From Rheinheimera tangshanensis (GTDB lineage: Bacteria > Pseudomonadota > Gammaproteobacteria > Enterobacterales > Alteromonadaceae): 64,000 nt of DNA. Each line of letters opens with the position of its first letter. Position 1 is the first letter of the stretch. Shown piece by piece: positions 53,345-62,087 of the stretch. Position numbers and translations under genes: made by a program. The stretch is from NCBI RefSeq assembly GCF_014645135.1, contig NZ_BMLH01000009.1, positions 1-64,000 of the forward strand, given 5' to 3'. The notes beneath the pieces are model-generated. The model searched no databases. It saw only the letters and a list, made by a program, of their open reading frames with translations, and was not told the DNA's origin.

Positions 53345-55744
53345 TTAACGTAGCCATTTGATTGCATCGGCTGCAGGAAGAGCCTTAGCAAACCAATAGC
53401 CTTGTCCGGCGTCACAGCCTAATTCTTTTAGTAATTGTCGTTGTAAACTGGTCTCTATCCCCTCAGCCACAACCTTTAAATTCAATGTCTTTGCCAGAGC
53501 TATCACCGTATTGACCACCGGATTATCTTGGATCCGCGGTCTCATATTGGCGATAAAAGAACGATCAATTTTCAGCACATCCAGTTTAAATTCATTCAGA
53601 TAACTTAAACTGGAATAGCCGGTACCAAAGTCATCCAGTAGCACCTTCACTCCATGTTGGCGTAACTGCTTTAAGCACAAACGAGCCTGCTCAATATTTT
53701 CAATCAGTGCCCGCTCTGTAATTTCTATCGCAAGATAAGCCGCTGGCACCTGCGCTTCCGCCAATGTTCGGATCACAGCTGATGCAAAGTCAGGTTCAGA
53801 AAATGCCAGGCCTGACACATTGACACTGACATAAAACGGTATGCTGTGATCATGTCGCCAGACACGGATCTGCTCAATACTCTGTTTGAGCACATAGTGG
53901 TCAATTAAACCTATCAGGCCGTTTTTTTCAGCGTAAGGAATAAATTCGTCTGGTCTTATCACTCCGCGGCTTTGATGCGTCCAGCGAATAAGCGCTTCAA
54001 AACCTAAGATATCGTCAGTCTCCAGACTAATAATAGGCTGGTAATACAGCATAAAATGTTGTTTCGCCAAAGCGGCTTTGATTTCCAGACCTAATCTGAA
54101 TTCATGACTTTCCTGGACCTTCATATCAGTAGAGTAAATACGATAGACTCCACGTCCATCTTGTTTCGCCTGATACATGGCTATATCAGCACGACGAATC
54201 AGCTCATCCGCTGATTGCAACTGATCCACCGAACTTGCCAGTGCTATGCCAATACTGCAGGAAGTCAACAGCATATGCTCACCGACCAGCACAGGCTGTT
54301 GCAGCGCCTGAATAATGCGCTGAGCGACATCAGTCACATCCGTAAGACCTGCAACATCTTCCAGCACTACAGCAAACTCATCACCGCCTAAACGAGCAAG
54401 CGTATCCGTCTGTCGCATACAGAGTTTAAGCACGCGTCCGACCTGCACGAGAAAGGCGTCCCCCACCTGATGGCCCAGGGTATCATTGACTGTTTTAAAA
54501 CGATCGAGATCCAGATACATCACAGCTAAATGATTCGTAGGGAAACGCTGCATACGCTTAAAAGCCTGACCTATTCTGTCCATTAATAAGCTGCGATTTG
54601 GTAAAGCAGTCAAAGCATCATGCAAAGCTTGATGCTGCAAACGTTTTTCGGAAAATACCCGCTCCAGTGCATTAGAAATATGCTGAGAGACAAAAATCAT
54701 CAATTCAAGATCTCGTTCGCTGTATTGGATATGGGCAATATAGCTTTGCACCACCACCACACCACGCACTGTGTCGCTGGATTGAAAAGGCACCCCCAAC
54801 CAGGACTCCGGCTCAGCACCATAAGCATTCACATCATACGCCAGCTCAAATGCGGCTATATCTTTGCGCATAATCAACAAAGGTTCATTGGAGCGAAATA
54901 CATGACCTGTCAGGCTGTGCTTTAATAAATCACTGCCATACACCTGGTTCGGATCCATTTCATCTTCAGTATCGGCAAAGTACGGAAACTGCAAGGTCTG
55001 CGTTTCCTCGTCAAACAGCGCAATAAAGAAATTAGGCGCATAAATCAGCGAATTAACAATTTGATGGAGTCGCTTGTAGAAACTGGAGAAATCGTTGGCA
55101 AAATAGGAGAAAGAGGCAATTTCGTACAAAGCCTTTTGCAGTCGCTCGGCATATTCAAGTTTACTGACCGAGGATTCAAGAGTGTCCAGCATCTGCGATT
55201 TTCGAAGTTTACTGGCCAGAATAGAAGCCACGACTTCCAATATATGCTGATGTTCTGTGCTGAAATAGTTTGCATGAGAGTGTTCGCAGTCAATGACACC
55301 AAGCAGCTCTTTACCATCCAGAATAGGCACAACCAGTTCCGATAAACTTGGCACTAAATCAGCCATGTAATGTGGGTCATTTCTGGTATCAGAAACCAGC
55401 ACTGATTGTTTTATATTTGCAGCATGCCCAACTAATCCATCCCCAACTTTCAGTTCAGCAATGCCTAAATGTGAGGGTAAGTCACGAGTGCCGGATGCCG
55501 CCTTACGTACCAATGTTTCTCCATCAGCAGCCAGTATAAAAATAGCACAATCGACAAAACCTAAACCTGCCACCACGTGCTTTGCAGCATAATTAAGAAT
55601 ATCATCCGCGCCCGTCAACTCATGCAAATCAATTGCAAACTGATTAATTAACCTTAATCGGGCGTTCTCTTGTTGCAATAACTGGAGCTGGGCTTGAAGC
55701 GCACTGGTATCAGTTTGGGGCTGTGAAGTGATCACGGTCGTCAT
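53345..55744 (-). CDS. GAF-GAF-GGDEF-EAL cyclic-di-GMP protein
   Basis: 799 residues. Two GAF domains (about 40-185 and 205-355) precede the GGDEF domain (DLDRFKTVNDTLGHQVGD; active loop RLGGDEFAVVLED) and EAL domain (FEALIRWTH, EITERALIEN, VKLLDDFGTGYSSL, VLKIDRSF, AEGIET). Both catalytic signatures look intact, so it may synthesise and degrade c-di-GMP. It is the second such protein in the window (the other, 34192-35970, has CBS in place of GAF). Confidence 0.94.
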   Translation of the reverse strand: MTTVITSQPQTDTSALQAQLQLLQQENARLRLINQFAIDLHELTGADDILNYAAKHVVAGLGFVDCAIFILAADGETLVRKAASGTRDLPSHLGIAELKVGDGLVGHAANIKQSVLVSDTRNDPHYMADLVPSLSELVVPILDGKELLGVIDCEHSHANYFSTEHQHILEVVASILASKLRKSQMLDTLESSVSKLEYAERLQKALYEIASFSYFANDFSSFYKRLHQIVNSLIYAPNFFIALFDEETQTLQFPYFADTEDEMDPNQVYGSDLLKHSLTGHVFRSNEPLLIMRKDIAAFELAYDVNAYGAEPESWLGVPFQSSDTVRGVVVVQSYIAHIQYSERDLELMIFVSQHISNALERVFSEKRLQHQALHDALTALPNRSLLMDRIGQAFKRMQRFPTNHLAVMYLDLDRFKTVNDTLGHQVGDAFLVQVGRVLKLCMRQTDTLARLGGDEFAVVLEDVAGLTDVTDVAQRIIQALQQPVLVGEHMLLTSCSIGIALASSVDQLQSADELIRRADIAMYQAKQDGRGVYRIYSTDMKVQESHEFRLGLEIKAALAKQHFMLYYQPIISLETDDILGFEALIRWTHQSRGVIRPDEFIPYAEKNGLIGLIDHYVLKQSIEQIRVWRHDHSIPFYVSVNVSGLAFSEPDFASAVIRTLAEAQVPAAYLAIEITERALIENIEQARLCLKQLRQHGVKVLLDDFGTGYSSLSYLNEFKLDVLKIDRSFIANMRPRIQDNPVVNTVIALAKTLNLKVVAEGIETSLQRQLLKELGCDAGQGYWFAKALPAADAIKWLR

Positions 55745-55809
55745 ACAGACTCTACTACATTAATCCGTAGAAAGTTATAAACGACCGTGCTTTATTAAGC
55801 AACGAAAAG

Positions 55810-57054
55810 TTAGATTTTGTTCCTGTTCAATGGTTTGGTAAAGACCAAATGCACAGCACTGGTCGCTCTTTCCAAAAAACCACCTTCGCAGTAACACAGA
55901 TAAAAATGCCAAAGCCGGATAAACTCATCGTCATAGCCAAGCTGATGCAATTTATCCCGTGACGCCATAAAGTTCTGACACCAATGCTGTAAAGTCCGGG
56001 CATAGTCCAAGCCTATATCCTGCACTTGGCGCAATACTAAATCTGTATAGTTAGCGACGGCGTTACTCATACGCTGAATAGAGGGCAAGCAACCACCAGG
56101 GAAAATATAACGTTTGATAAAATCAACTTCTTTGACATAGTGGCTATAACGTTGATCCGCTATGGTAATAGCCTGCAATACCATCAAACCATCATCTTTG
56201 AGTAAGCTTGAGCATTTCGCGAAGTATTGATCGAGAAAGTCATCACCAACGGCTTCAATCATTTCAATAGAAACCAGCTTGTCATAAGTTCCTGTTAAAT
56301 CTCGGTAATCCTGAAACAACAAAGTAATTTGAGATTCCAGACCAGCTTCACGGATTTTTTCAGCTGCATAATCATGTTGCTCGCGTGAAATAGTGGTAGT
56401 GGTGACTTTACAACCATAATTACGGGCGGCAAAAATAGCCATACTGCCCCAGCCCGTACCTATTTCAATCAGATGATCGGTCGGTTTTAGCTGTAGCTTG
56501 TCACAAATGGATTTCAGTTTGTTGACTTGCGCTTGTTCCAGTGTACAGTCTTCCGTTTCATACACTGCACTGGAGTACATCATGCTTGGATCTAAAAACA
56601 GCTGATACATGGAATTACCCAGATCATAATGAGCCGCAATATTTTTCCTCGACTGCTCCTTCGTATTACGATTACGCCAATCCAACAGTTTTAATGCAGG
56701 TTTACTTAATCTGGCCCAGGCAGATTCCAGCTTATCCAAAAGAGCCGAGTTACGCGCTAACAACTGCACTAATAAAGTTAAGTTATCACAACGCCACTGT
56801 CCTAAAATGTAAGACTCGCCTGCCCCAACAGAGCCTGCAAACACCATTTTTTGATAAAAATCAGGATCCACTACGGTAAGAGTACATTGCATTTCACCCT
56901 TGCTATCGCCTAACAGGGTTTTTTCCTGGCCTTCAACTAATAAGATTGCGCCGTACAAAAGTTGGCTTAAATGATTTAGCACCAACTTACGGCAGGTTTT
57001 ATCAAACCAACTCAGATTTTGAAAAGGACATTGTTCGGTGATCGAAACCGTCAT
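55810..57054 (-). CDS. cfa: Cyclopropane-fatty-acyl-phospholipid synthase
   Basis: 414 residues. Adds a methylene bridge across phospholipid acyl double bonds using SAM. SAM-binding IEIGTGWGSMAIFAA, the bicarbonate/catalytic region KNIAAHYDLGNSMYQLFLD, MYSSAVYETEDCTLEQAQ, EMIEAVG and IKRYIFPGG are all present. It overlaps DUF1365 by four bases. Last gene of the photolyase cluster. Confidence 0.95.
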   Translation of the reverse strand: MTVSITEQCPFQNLSWFDKTCRKLVLNHLSQLLYGAILLVEGQEKTLLGDSKGEMQCTLTVVDPDFYQKMVFAGSVGAGESYILGQWRCDNLTLLVQLLARNSALLDKLESAWARLSKPALKLLDWRNRNTKEQSRKNIAAHYDLGNSMYQLFLDPSMMYSSAVYETEDCTLEQAQVNKLKSICDKLQLKPTDHLIEIGTGWGSMAIFAARNYGCKVTTTTISREQHDYAAEKIREAGLESQITLLFQDYRDLTGTYDKLVSIEMIEAVGDDFLDQYFAKCSSLLKDDGLMVLQAITIADQRYSHYVKEVDFIKRYIFPGGCLPSIQRMSNAVANYTDLVLRQVQDIGLDYARTLQHWCQNFMASRDKLHQLGYDDEFIRLWHFYLCYCEGGFLERATSAVHLVFTKPLNRNKI

Positions 57055-57806
57055 CTTGCTGTTTCCTTTGACTTAGGGTGGCCATATACAGGCACTGCTT
57101 TGAGTAGCAGTTTTAATGCATGCCAATAAATTCGTGTCATCACTTGTACGTTTTGCCATGGACGACGGATCAATAAAGCTTTAAGTGCTGTCTGAGTAAA
57201 AGGCTGAGACAACAGATGAAACCAGGCACTGAATACCTTTTGCTCATCTTTATAATTAGTGATAGCTAATTCTAGTTTTTCTGAATTAGCAAGCACTGTC
57301 CAGTGATATTGCATATCCATAGGATTAAAGGGCGACACATGAAAAGCCTTGTCATGCTGATACTGCGATTTTTCAGAGCTTTGCACTGGTACCAGATAAT
57401 AATGCCGTTCATTCCATGGTGTGTTACTTACCTCGGCCAATAACGCAACTAACTGCTGTGTATCATCAAAACAGTAATACAAGGTTAGTGGACTAAAGTA
57501 ATAGCCCCAATTCGCCAGCGGGCTCATCATACAAACTTTACTGATAGTATCAGTACAGCCTAAGCTCTGCACTTTGAGCCGGACCGCCTGAGCCAAATCC
57601 TCAGGTCCGGACAAATAATCAGAACGTCGATAGCTGCATGCAGCAAAACGAGCAGTTGACCATAACCAGCCTTTTGCCGGAATACTGTTGATCTCATTCA
57701 GATCCAGCCAAAAATAATGCACTTGATAGTCAAAGCCGTGTACTTTCGGCAGATAACGTTTATGCCCTACTTCTCCTGTTAATAACGCATGGCCTGGTGG
57801 GATCAA
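57051..57806 (-). CDS. DUF1365 family protein
   Basis: 251 residues. GEVGHKRYLPKVHGFDYQVHYFWLDL, SPLANWGYYFSPLTLYYCFDD, SNTPWNERHYYLVP and the KAFHVSPFNPMDMQYHW core are the family pattern. Function unknown, but it almost always sits between the COG2907 flavin oxidase and cfa, as here. Four-base overlaps with both neighbours. Confidence 0.9.
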   Translation of the reverse strand: MIPPGHALLTGEVGHKRYLPKVHGFDYQVHYFWLDLNEINSIPAKGWLWSTARFAACSYRRSDYLSGPEDLAQAVRLKVQSLGCTDTISKVCMMSPLANWGYYFSPLTLYYCFDDTQQLVALLAEVSNTPWNERHYYLVPVQSSEKSQYQHDKAFHVSPFNPMDMQYHWTVLANSEKLELAITNYKDEQKVFSAWFHLLSQPFTQTALKALLIRRPWQNVQVMTRIYWHALKLLLKAVPVYGHPKSKETAR

Positions 57807-59056
57807 AACTCCACTCCCATGGCTCTGGCTATATCGACCGCACTTCGCACACCATCTTCATGGAAACCGTTATACCAATAAGCACCACAGAACCAACTAT
57901 GATTAACACCATTGATTTCACCACGGCGTTGCTGCGCAGCAATAGTGCAGTGATTGAACACAGGATGAGCGTATTGAAAACGTTTTAAAATCTTGTTCTG
58001 ATCAATAGCATTACTGTGATTCAGCGTTACCACAAAAGTAACAGGCGCTTCGATGCCCTGCAGAATATTCATGTTGTAACTCAAAGTTGCATGGCTGGAT
58101 GCAGCATCTGTCAGATGGTAGTTCCATGCGGCCCAGGCGGCTTTACGTTGAGGCAAAATACGATCATCCGTGTGTAAAATCACGTCGTTGTTCTGATAAG
58201 CAATGCCGCCCAAAACTTGCCGTTCGGCGTCGCTGGCATCCTTAAGTAGAGCTAAAGCTTGATCGCTATGACAGGCAAATACGACCTGATCAAAACGCTC
58301 AATACGCCCGTCGATAAACTCTAGCGTAACACCTTCGGCATCCCTATTTACCGCTTTTACCGGGCTATTTAGTTTGAGCTGTGCAGGGTTGAGTGTATTT
58401 AATAAAGCCCGTACATATTGCCGTGAACCGCCTTTGATCACAGACCATTGCGGACGCTCAGTCACATTCAGCAACCCATGGTTTTTAAAAAACTGTAGAA
58501 AAAAACGCAGTGGAAAAGAGGGCATATCCGCTAAACCAGAGGACCAAATCGCCGCGCCCATAGGTAATAAATAGTCATTGCGAAGTGCTTTGCCTAAGTT
58601 ATGTTTGGCTAAGAACTCGTCAATCAATAAATCCAGATCCGGATGATTTTGCTCCAACAACTCCTTACCCAACTTATTAAATTTGACGATATCCAACAGC
58701 ATACGCCAGAACGAAGGCCGAAACAGATTACGACGCTGCGCAAATAAAGTTGAAAGGGTATGGCCGTTGTATTCTAAACCTGTATCAGCTTTTTTCACCG
58801 AAAAACTCATTTGGGTGTGCTGAGATTCTACCTGAAGCTCAGCTAAAAACTTGTTAAACAATGGATAAGTCCAGTTGTTGAATACGATAAATCCTGTGTC
58901 GATGGCATAGTCCTTACCTTCAACATTCACATCTACTGTCGCAGTGTGGCCACCCAGATAGGAACCCGCTTCAAATAAAGTGACTTCATGTTGGCGCTGC
59001 AACAAATACCAGCTGATCATGCCGGAAATACCACCGCCTATTACTGCTATCTTCAT
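57803..59056 (-). CDS. FAD-dependent oxidoreductase (COG2907 type)
   Basis: 417 residues. N-terminal FAD-binding Rossmann VIGGGISGMISWYLLQRQHEVTLFEAGSYLGGHTATVDV and YAIDTGFIVFNNWTYPLFNKFL, with the C-terminal amine-oxidase motif WFCGAYWYNGFHEDGVRSAVDIARAM. Proposed to act on membrane acyl chains or carotenoid-like lipids, but the substrate is not established. Its stop overlaps DUF1365 by four bases and it abuts the NTF2-like gene. Confidence 0.9.
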   Translation of the reverse strand: MKIAVIGGGISGMISWYLLQRQHEVTLFEAGSYLGGHTATVDVNVEGKDYAIDTGFIVFNNWTYPLFNKFLAELQVESQHTQMSFSVKKADTGLEYNGHTLSTLFAQRRNLFRPSFWRMLLDIVKFNKLGKELLEQNHPDLDLLIDEFLAKHNLGKALRNDYLLPMGAAIWSSGLADMPSFPLRFFLQFFKNHGLLNVTERPQWSVIKGGSRQYVRALLNTLNPAQLKLNSPVKAVNRDAEGVTLEFIDGRIERFDQVVFACHSDQALALLKDASDAERQVLGGIAYQNNDVILHTDDRILPQRKAAWAAWNYHLTDAASSHATLSYNMNILQGIEAPVTFVVTLNHSNAIDQNKILKRFQYAHPVFNHCTIAAQQRRGEINGVNHSWFCGAYWYNGFHEDGVRSAVDIARAMGVEF

Positions 59057-59506
59057 CTACGCTTCCTTTGCCATTTTTTGTTTAATTTTGTTCGTGACCC
59101 AGCCTAACAGCGGTATATGCTGCAATACCATTTCATTTAAGTCGTAATAATCTCTGTGATACGCAATTTTGCCTTCACTATTCCAGTGCACTATGGAACA
59201 ACCGTGCACAGAGATAGGTTTGCCATTGCCTATAGCGTCATGAGTAAACGTCATCACCCAACTCAGGCAACCCTGATCCTGATTAGCAATTTGTGAGGTC
59301 GCAACAAAATGACAACTACTTAAGCGTGCATAAGCATGAGAGAAATACTGCTGCAGCTGTTCAAGCCCGAGCATGTGGTGCACAGGGTCGATAAACTCCA
59401 CATTAGTGGCATAGAGTTCAGCAAGAGAGTCTAAGTTATTTTGACTTAAGTTATTGTAAAAATTTAAAAAACGTTCCAGCCGTTCTGTCGTGTTTGTCTC
59501 ATTCAT
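59057..59506 (-). CDS. NTF2-like (SnoaL-type) protein
   Basis: 149 residues. RLERFLNFYNNLSQNNLDSLAELYATNVEFIDPVHHMLG and YFSHAYARLSSCHF, then YHRDYYDLNEMVLQH near the end match the NTF2-like family, often a lipid-binding or small-molecule pocket. The ATG at 59506 overlaps the phrB stop by eight bases; another ATG lies at 59518. Co-transcribed in the phrB-cfa cluster. Confidence 0.85.
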   Translation of the reverse strand: MNETNTTERLERFLNFYNNLSQNNLDSLAELYATNVEFIDPVHHMLGLEQLQQYFSHAYARLSSCHFVATSQIANQDQGCLSWVMTFTHDAIGNGKPISVHGCSIVHWNSEGKIAYHRDYYDLNEMVLQHIPLLGWVTNKIKQKMAKEA

Positions 59507-60932
59507 GATCCACTTCATCCTGCGGTTTTTTAACAGTATGGAATAACTCTAAGGTTTTCAATCGGGCTTTGCTGTGATCCACCACAGGTTTAACGTACTC
59601 ATTCCACATCGGCAAAGGATGTGGCCAATGGATTTGTTTTTTTGGTATATCAGCAAGCTCCGGCAACATACGTTTTATGAATACGCCGTCCGGGTCAAAT
59701 CGTTCACTTTGAGTCACAGGATTAAAAATACGGAAGTAAGGGGCGGCATCTGTGCCTGTTGAGGCCGCCCATTGCCACCCACCGTTATTGGCAGCAAAGT
59801 CACCATCAATCAGCTTCGACATGAAATACTGCTCACCCCAACGCCAATCAATATGCAAATCTTTCACCAAAAAGCTGGCCACTATCATACGCAGCCTGTT
59901 ATGCATCCAACCAGTTTGATTCAACTGGCGCATCGCCGCATCGACTATAGGATAACCAGTTTTACCCTGGCACCAGGCCTGAAATAGTGCCGCGTCGTTT
60001 GGCCAGACAATACCATCTGTGTCTTTTTGAAACGCCTTGTGCTTAATAAGCTCTGGAAAAGCCATCAAAATATGGTGATAAAAATCCCGCCATACCAGCT
60101 CAGAAAGCCAGACGGCTGCACCAGATTTTTCTTTATCCCAGTCGTTTGCCGCTTCCATTTGCAATCGATTGATGCATTGCTGTGCCGAAATCACACCTAT
60201 CGCCAGATACGCCGATAAGGAAGAGGTGCCAGCTAAAGCGGGAAAGTCGCGTTCGGCCTGATAAAAGGCGGCTTTATCCCGGCAAAACTGTCGCATCTGT
60301 TCAAGAGCATGCAATTCATCCACGGCATAAGCGGCTGAACTTCCATCGCCCTGTTGCATCACAGAAAATTCAGGCAGCTGCAACTTTATTTCAGGCAGCG
60401 CTTTAGGTTTAGGGAAACACCGCACACCCGTTTCACGCAAACGCGCTAGCCAGGTTTTCTTAAAAGGCGTAAAAATCTGATAAATGCCGCCCGTCTTGCT
60501 CAGGATAGACCCAGGTGGCATCACCGCTTTGCGATCAAACCAAAAACAGGCTTTACCGGCTTTAGCGAAAATATCGCTGACCTTGCGATCACGTGCACGC
60601 TCACGCAGTTCGTACTCGGTGTGGCCGTACAAGAGCTCCGCTCCAGCCTTGATTAATTGCTGCATCAGCTCTGGCACAGCGGAGTAATGACTGCCCTCAA
60701 TCGCCACTAAAGGAATATTCAAAGCAGCAAGCTCTGTTTGTAGCTGTACCACACGGCGGCGAATGAAATCTTGTTTGACCGGCGCCATAAAGTGCTGCTG
60801 CCAGCTATCTGGCGTAGCGATAAAAAGTGCAACGACAGGCAAACCTGACTGACAGGCCTCGAATAAAGCCTGGTTGTCATAAACACGTAAATCATTACGC
60901 AGCCAGACTAAAGAAAATGCGTTGTTACTCAT
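59499..60932 (-). CDS. phrB: Deoxyribodipyrimidine photolyase
   Basis: 477 residues. Repairs cyclobutane pyrimidine dimers with blue light. VWLRNDLRVYDNQAL at the N terminus, GTSSLSAYLAIGVISAQQ, WRDFYHHILMAFPEL, GKTGYPIVDAAMRQLNQTGWMHNRLRMIVASFLVKDL and DGDFAANNGGWQW are class I CPD photolyase motifs. The start shares one base with the stop of the upstream DUF523/DUF1722 gene. Confidence 0.95.
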   Translation of the reverse strand: MSNNAFSLVWLRNDLRVYDNQALFEACQSGLPVVALFIATPDSWQQHFMAPVKQDFIRRRVVQLQTELAALNIPLVAIEGSHYSAVPELMQQLIKAGAELLYGHTEYELRERARDRKVSDIFAKAGKACFWFDRKAVMPPGSILSKTGGIYQIFTPFKKTWLARLRETGVRCFPKPKALPEIKLQLPEFSVMQQGDGSSAAYAVDELHALEQMRQFCRDKAAFYQAERDFPALAGTSSLSAYLAIGVISAQQCINRLQMEAANDWDKEKSGAAVWLSELVWRDFYHHILMAFPELIKHKAFQKDTDGIVWPNDAALFQAWCQGKTGYPIVDAAMRQLNQTGWMHNRLRMIVASFLVKDLHIDWRWGEQYFMSKLIDGDFAANNGGWQWAASTGTDAAPYFRIFNPVTQSERFDPDGVFIKRMLPELADIPKKQIHWPHPLPMWNEYVKPVVDHSKARLKTLELFHTVKKPQDEVDHE

Positions 60933-61873
60933 CAGGCGCGTAACCCCAGCTCATCGGGGAACGGCTGCAGGTACTGCTGTGCCGCCAGATACTGATGTGG
61001 ATGCTGAGCCAAATGGTGGCGTAGCAAAGTTAAAGGTGCCAATAAAGGCAAATGCCCCTGACGGTATTTATGAATAAGGGCCAAAAGCTCTTGTTTGGCA
61101 GCGCTTGTCAGCATCTTTTTAAAGAAGCCCTGCAAATGCATCAGTACATTCGCCTGCTGCTTTCGGGTAGCCTGTTGTTTTAAGGCCTGCATTAAATCCA
61201 GTAAATAACGCTGTGCCAATTCATCAGGAGCAAACAATCTGGCTTGAGCCACTAAACGGCCTAATTCCCGGTAGGCTGTTGGACTATGCGCCATCACCAA
61301 AAACTTATAACGGCTGTGAAAAGCCACCAACTTGCCTACAGTAAAACCGGATTGCAACATCTGCTGATAGTCATGGCAAGCAAAAATCCGGGTGACGAAA
61401 TTTTCCCGCAGGTTAGCGTCAAGCAAACGGCCATCCTCTTCTACAGGTAACCAAGGGTAGGTATGCATCAATTGCTGGGTAAAGACCCCGACACCTACTT
61501 TGCCCAACTGATGACCATTTTGATCATTTAACCTTACCCGCTCCATGCCACAGCTGGGTGATTTTGCGCAAACGATATAGCCCGACAACTGCTTCAGCTC
61601 TGGCAACAGTTTTTGACTAAATTGCAGCATAGCTTCTGTGTGGTCAATGCTGCTGTCTTTGCTATTGACCAATCGCACTTGCTGCTCGGCATTAAGCTGT
61701 AAGCGAATGGCAGGACGCGGCACACCTAATCCTATCGCCTGTTCGGGACAGACAGGAACATAAGACACAAAAGGAGCAAGGGTGCTGTTACAAAATTCAG
61801 ATGCTTTATGGCCGGCATCAAACCGCACTTTTTGACCAAGCACACAAGCGCTGACACCGATTTGGATACTCAT
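60932..61873 (-). CDS. DUF523-DUF1722 (YbgA-like) protein
   Basis: 313 residues. The N-terminal DUF523 half has IGVSACVLGQKVRFDAGHK, VCPEQAIGLGVPRP and CAKSPSCGMERV (conserved cysteines). The C-terminal DUF1722 half has LVAFHSRYKFLVMAHSPTAYRELGRLVA, LLALIHKYRQGHLPLLAPLTLLRHHLA. It is commonly next to phrB. First gene of the cluster; the ATG at 61873 follows GTGAG at six bases; the frame opens at a GTG at 61897. No sigma or anti-sigma gene is adjacent in the window. Confidence 0.92.
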   Translation of the reverse strand: MSIQIGVSACVLGQKVRFDAGHKASEFCNSTLAPFVSYVPVCPEQAIGLGVPRPAIRLQLNAEQQVRLVNSKDSSIDHTEAMLQFSQKLLPELKQLSGYIVCAKSPSCGMERVRLNDQNGHQLGKVGVGVFTQQLMHTYPWLPVEEDGRLLDANLRENFVTRIFACHDYQQMLQSGFTVGKLVAFHSRYKFLVMAHSPTAYRELGRLVAQARLFAPDELAQRYLLDLMQALKQQATRKQQANVLMHLQGFFKKMLTSAAKQELLALIHKYRQGHLPLLAPLTLLRHHLAQHPHQYLAAQQYLQPFPDELGLRA

Positions 61874-62038
61874 ATTTATACTCACAGAAAAAATCACGGA
61901 GATGACTAGAATTGTTTACAGATCAGCAGGTTCATTGGATCACTGCAAGAGAAATTTTTTGAATATCAGATACGGTATATTTTCAACAAACCAGAGCTCC
62001 AGACTAGAGTTCTAAATTTTGCTGTCCTTGCAAAATGT

Positions 62039-62066
62039 AAAAGCTGCGCAAGATGACGCAGCTTTT
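62039..62066 (-). terminator. Hairpin terminator of the subtilase gene
   Basis: AAAAGCTGCG / CGCAGCTTTT stem with an eight-base loop. In the leftward direction the right arm ends in T-rich TTTTACATTTTG. Confidence 0.8.
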
Positions 62067-62087
62067 ATAAAGGCGATACTTAGTTAC

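Noticed and set aside
54620-54925. Antisense open frame opposite the GAF-GGDEF-EAL gene
   Set aside because: It lies wholly inside a well-recognised protein on the other strand and shows no ribosome site or family.
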